A stretch of 5,537 nucleotides of DNA, taken from NCBI GenBank assembly GCA_900545035.1, contig UQXM01000117.1, positions 1 through 5,537 on the forward strand, given 5' to 3'. Shown in pieces: positions 5,346 through 5,537 of the stretch (the first letter of the stretch is position 1; every line of letters begins with the position of its first letter). Source of the stretch: an uncultured Fusobacterium sp. GTDB taxonomy: Bacteria; Fusobacteriota; Fusobacteriia; Fusobacteriales; Fusobacteriaceae. The notes beneath the pieces are model-generated. The model was not told the DNA's origin, made no database searches, and was given only the letters and a program-made list of their open reading frames with translations. Made by a program: the position numbers and the translations under genes.

Positions 5346-5537
5346 AGGTACCATAGTTAATCGCTTGGATTTTTCCAAGAGGAAAGTCCGGGCTCCGCAG
5401 AGCAAAGAGGGCAGCTAACGGCTGCTGAGAGTAATCTTAAGGAAAGTGCCACAGAAAACAGACCGCCCTTTATAAGGGTAAGGGTGAAAAGGTGGTGTAA
5501 GAGACCACCGGTTTTTTAGGAAACTAAAAAAGCCAGG
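5346..5537 (+). ncRNA. rnpB: RNase P RNA, type A, 5' part (cut by window end)
   Basis: The catalytic RNA that matures the 5' ends of tRNAs together with the RnpA protein. Conserved blocks in order: a short P3 hairpin (5364-5368 with 5375-5379), the P4 strand GGAAAGTCCGGGCTC (5381-5395), a hairpin of the P8/P9 region (5411-5415 with 5421-5425), the invariant GTGCCACAGAAA (5446-5457), P12 (5466-5470 with 5474-5478), GGTAAGGGTGAAA (5477-5489), P13 (5491-5496 with 5504-5509, loop GTAAGAG), and P14 with an AU-rich stem and a GAAA loop (5510-5519 with 5524-5534). This order is that of the ancestral bacterial type A RNA. The sequence stops right after P14, where about the second half, including the other strands of P4, P2 and P1, should follow. 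The 5' end is estimated; P1 cannot be checked without its partner strand. P3 and P12 are short. Confidence 0.93.

Noticed and set aside
1..5537. CRISPR arrays, tRNA genes, insertion-sequence ends
   Set aside because: No regularly spaced repeats, cloverleaf, or transposase-like frame with terminal inverted repeats was seen.

Overview
The window looks like the chromosome of a member of the Fusobacteriota, probably Fusobacterium, Leptotrichia or a relative. The DNA is AT-rich, the Shine-Dalgarno sites are strong AGGAGG-type, and the gene order dnaG–rpoD–(sigma-like gene)–nif3 fits. The assignment rests on recalled protein similarity, not on a search.

Left part (1 to about 840): a phage-derived stretch. 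A 60-residue protein that looks like a ribbon-helix-helix regulator (75-257) is followed by a near-perfect intrinsic terminator (264-296). Next comes a contractile-tail tube protein of the PBSX XkdM family (323-775). Immediately after it, with its own AGGAGGT site, a reading frame starts at 789 like the next tail gene. Within about 15-20 codons it turns, in frame, into the middle of DNA primase DnaG.

Middle part (about 840 to 5278): the host macromolecular-synthesis type operon, all on the + strand with short gaps. The primase piece keeps the C-terminal half of the TOPRIM domain and the DnaB-interacting region, but lacks the zinc-binding domain and the first part of the catalytic domain. It is followed by the housekeeping sigma factor RpoD (1921-3147). 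Then comes a short, very acidic protein that is a degenerate sigma-70 paralogue (3176-3955), and a Nif3/YbgI-type dinuclear-metal protein (3952-4758) that overlaps it by ATGA. The last gene encodes a small exported protein with a TPM-like N-terminal part (4778-5278). Two tandem TTGACA-type promoter candidates lie inside the dnaG part (1309-1363) and could drive rpoD independently of dnaG.

Right end (about 5346-5537): the 5' half of a type A RNase P RNA gene (rnpB), cut by the window edge.

The two points most worth a second look are the in-frame phage/dnaG junction near 831-850 (a real rearrangement or an assembly chimera) and the sigma-70-like protein that has lost the residues needed for promoter recognition, yet sits directly behind rpoD.
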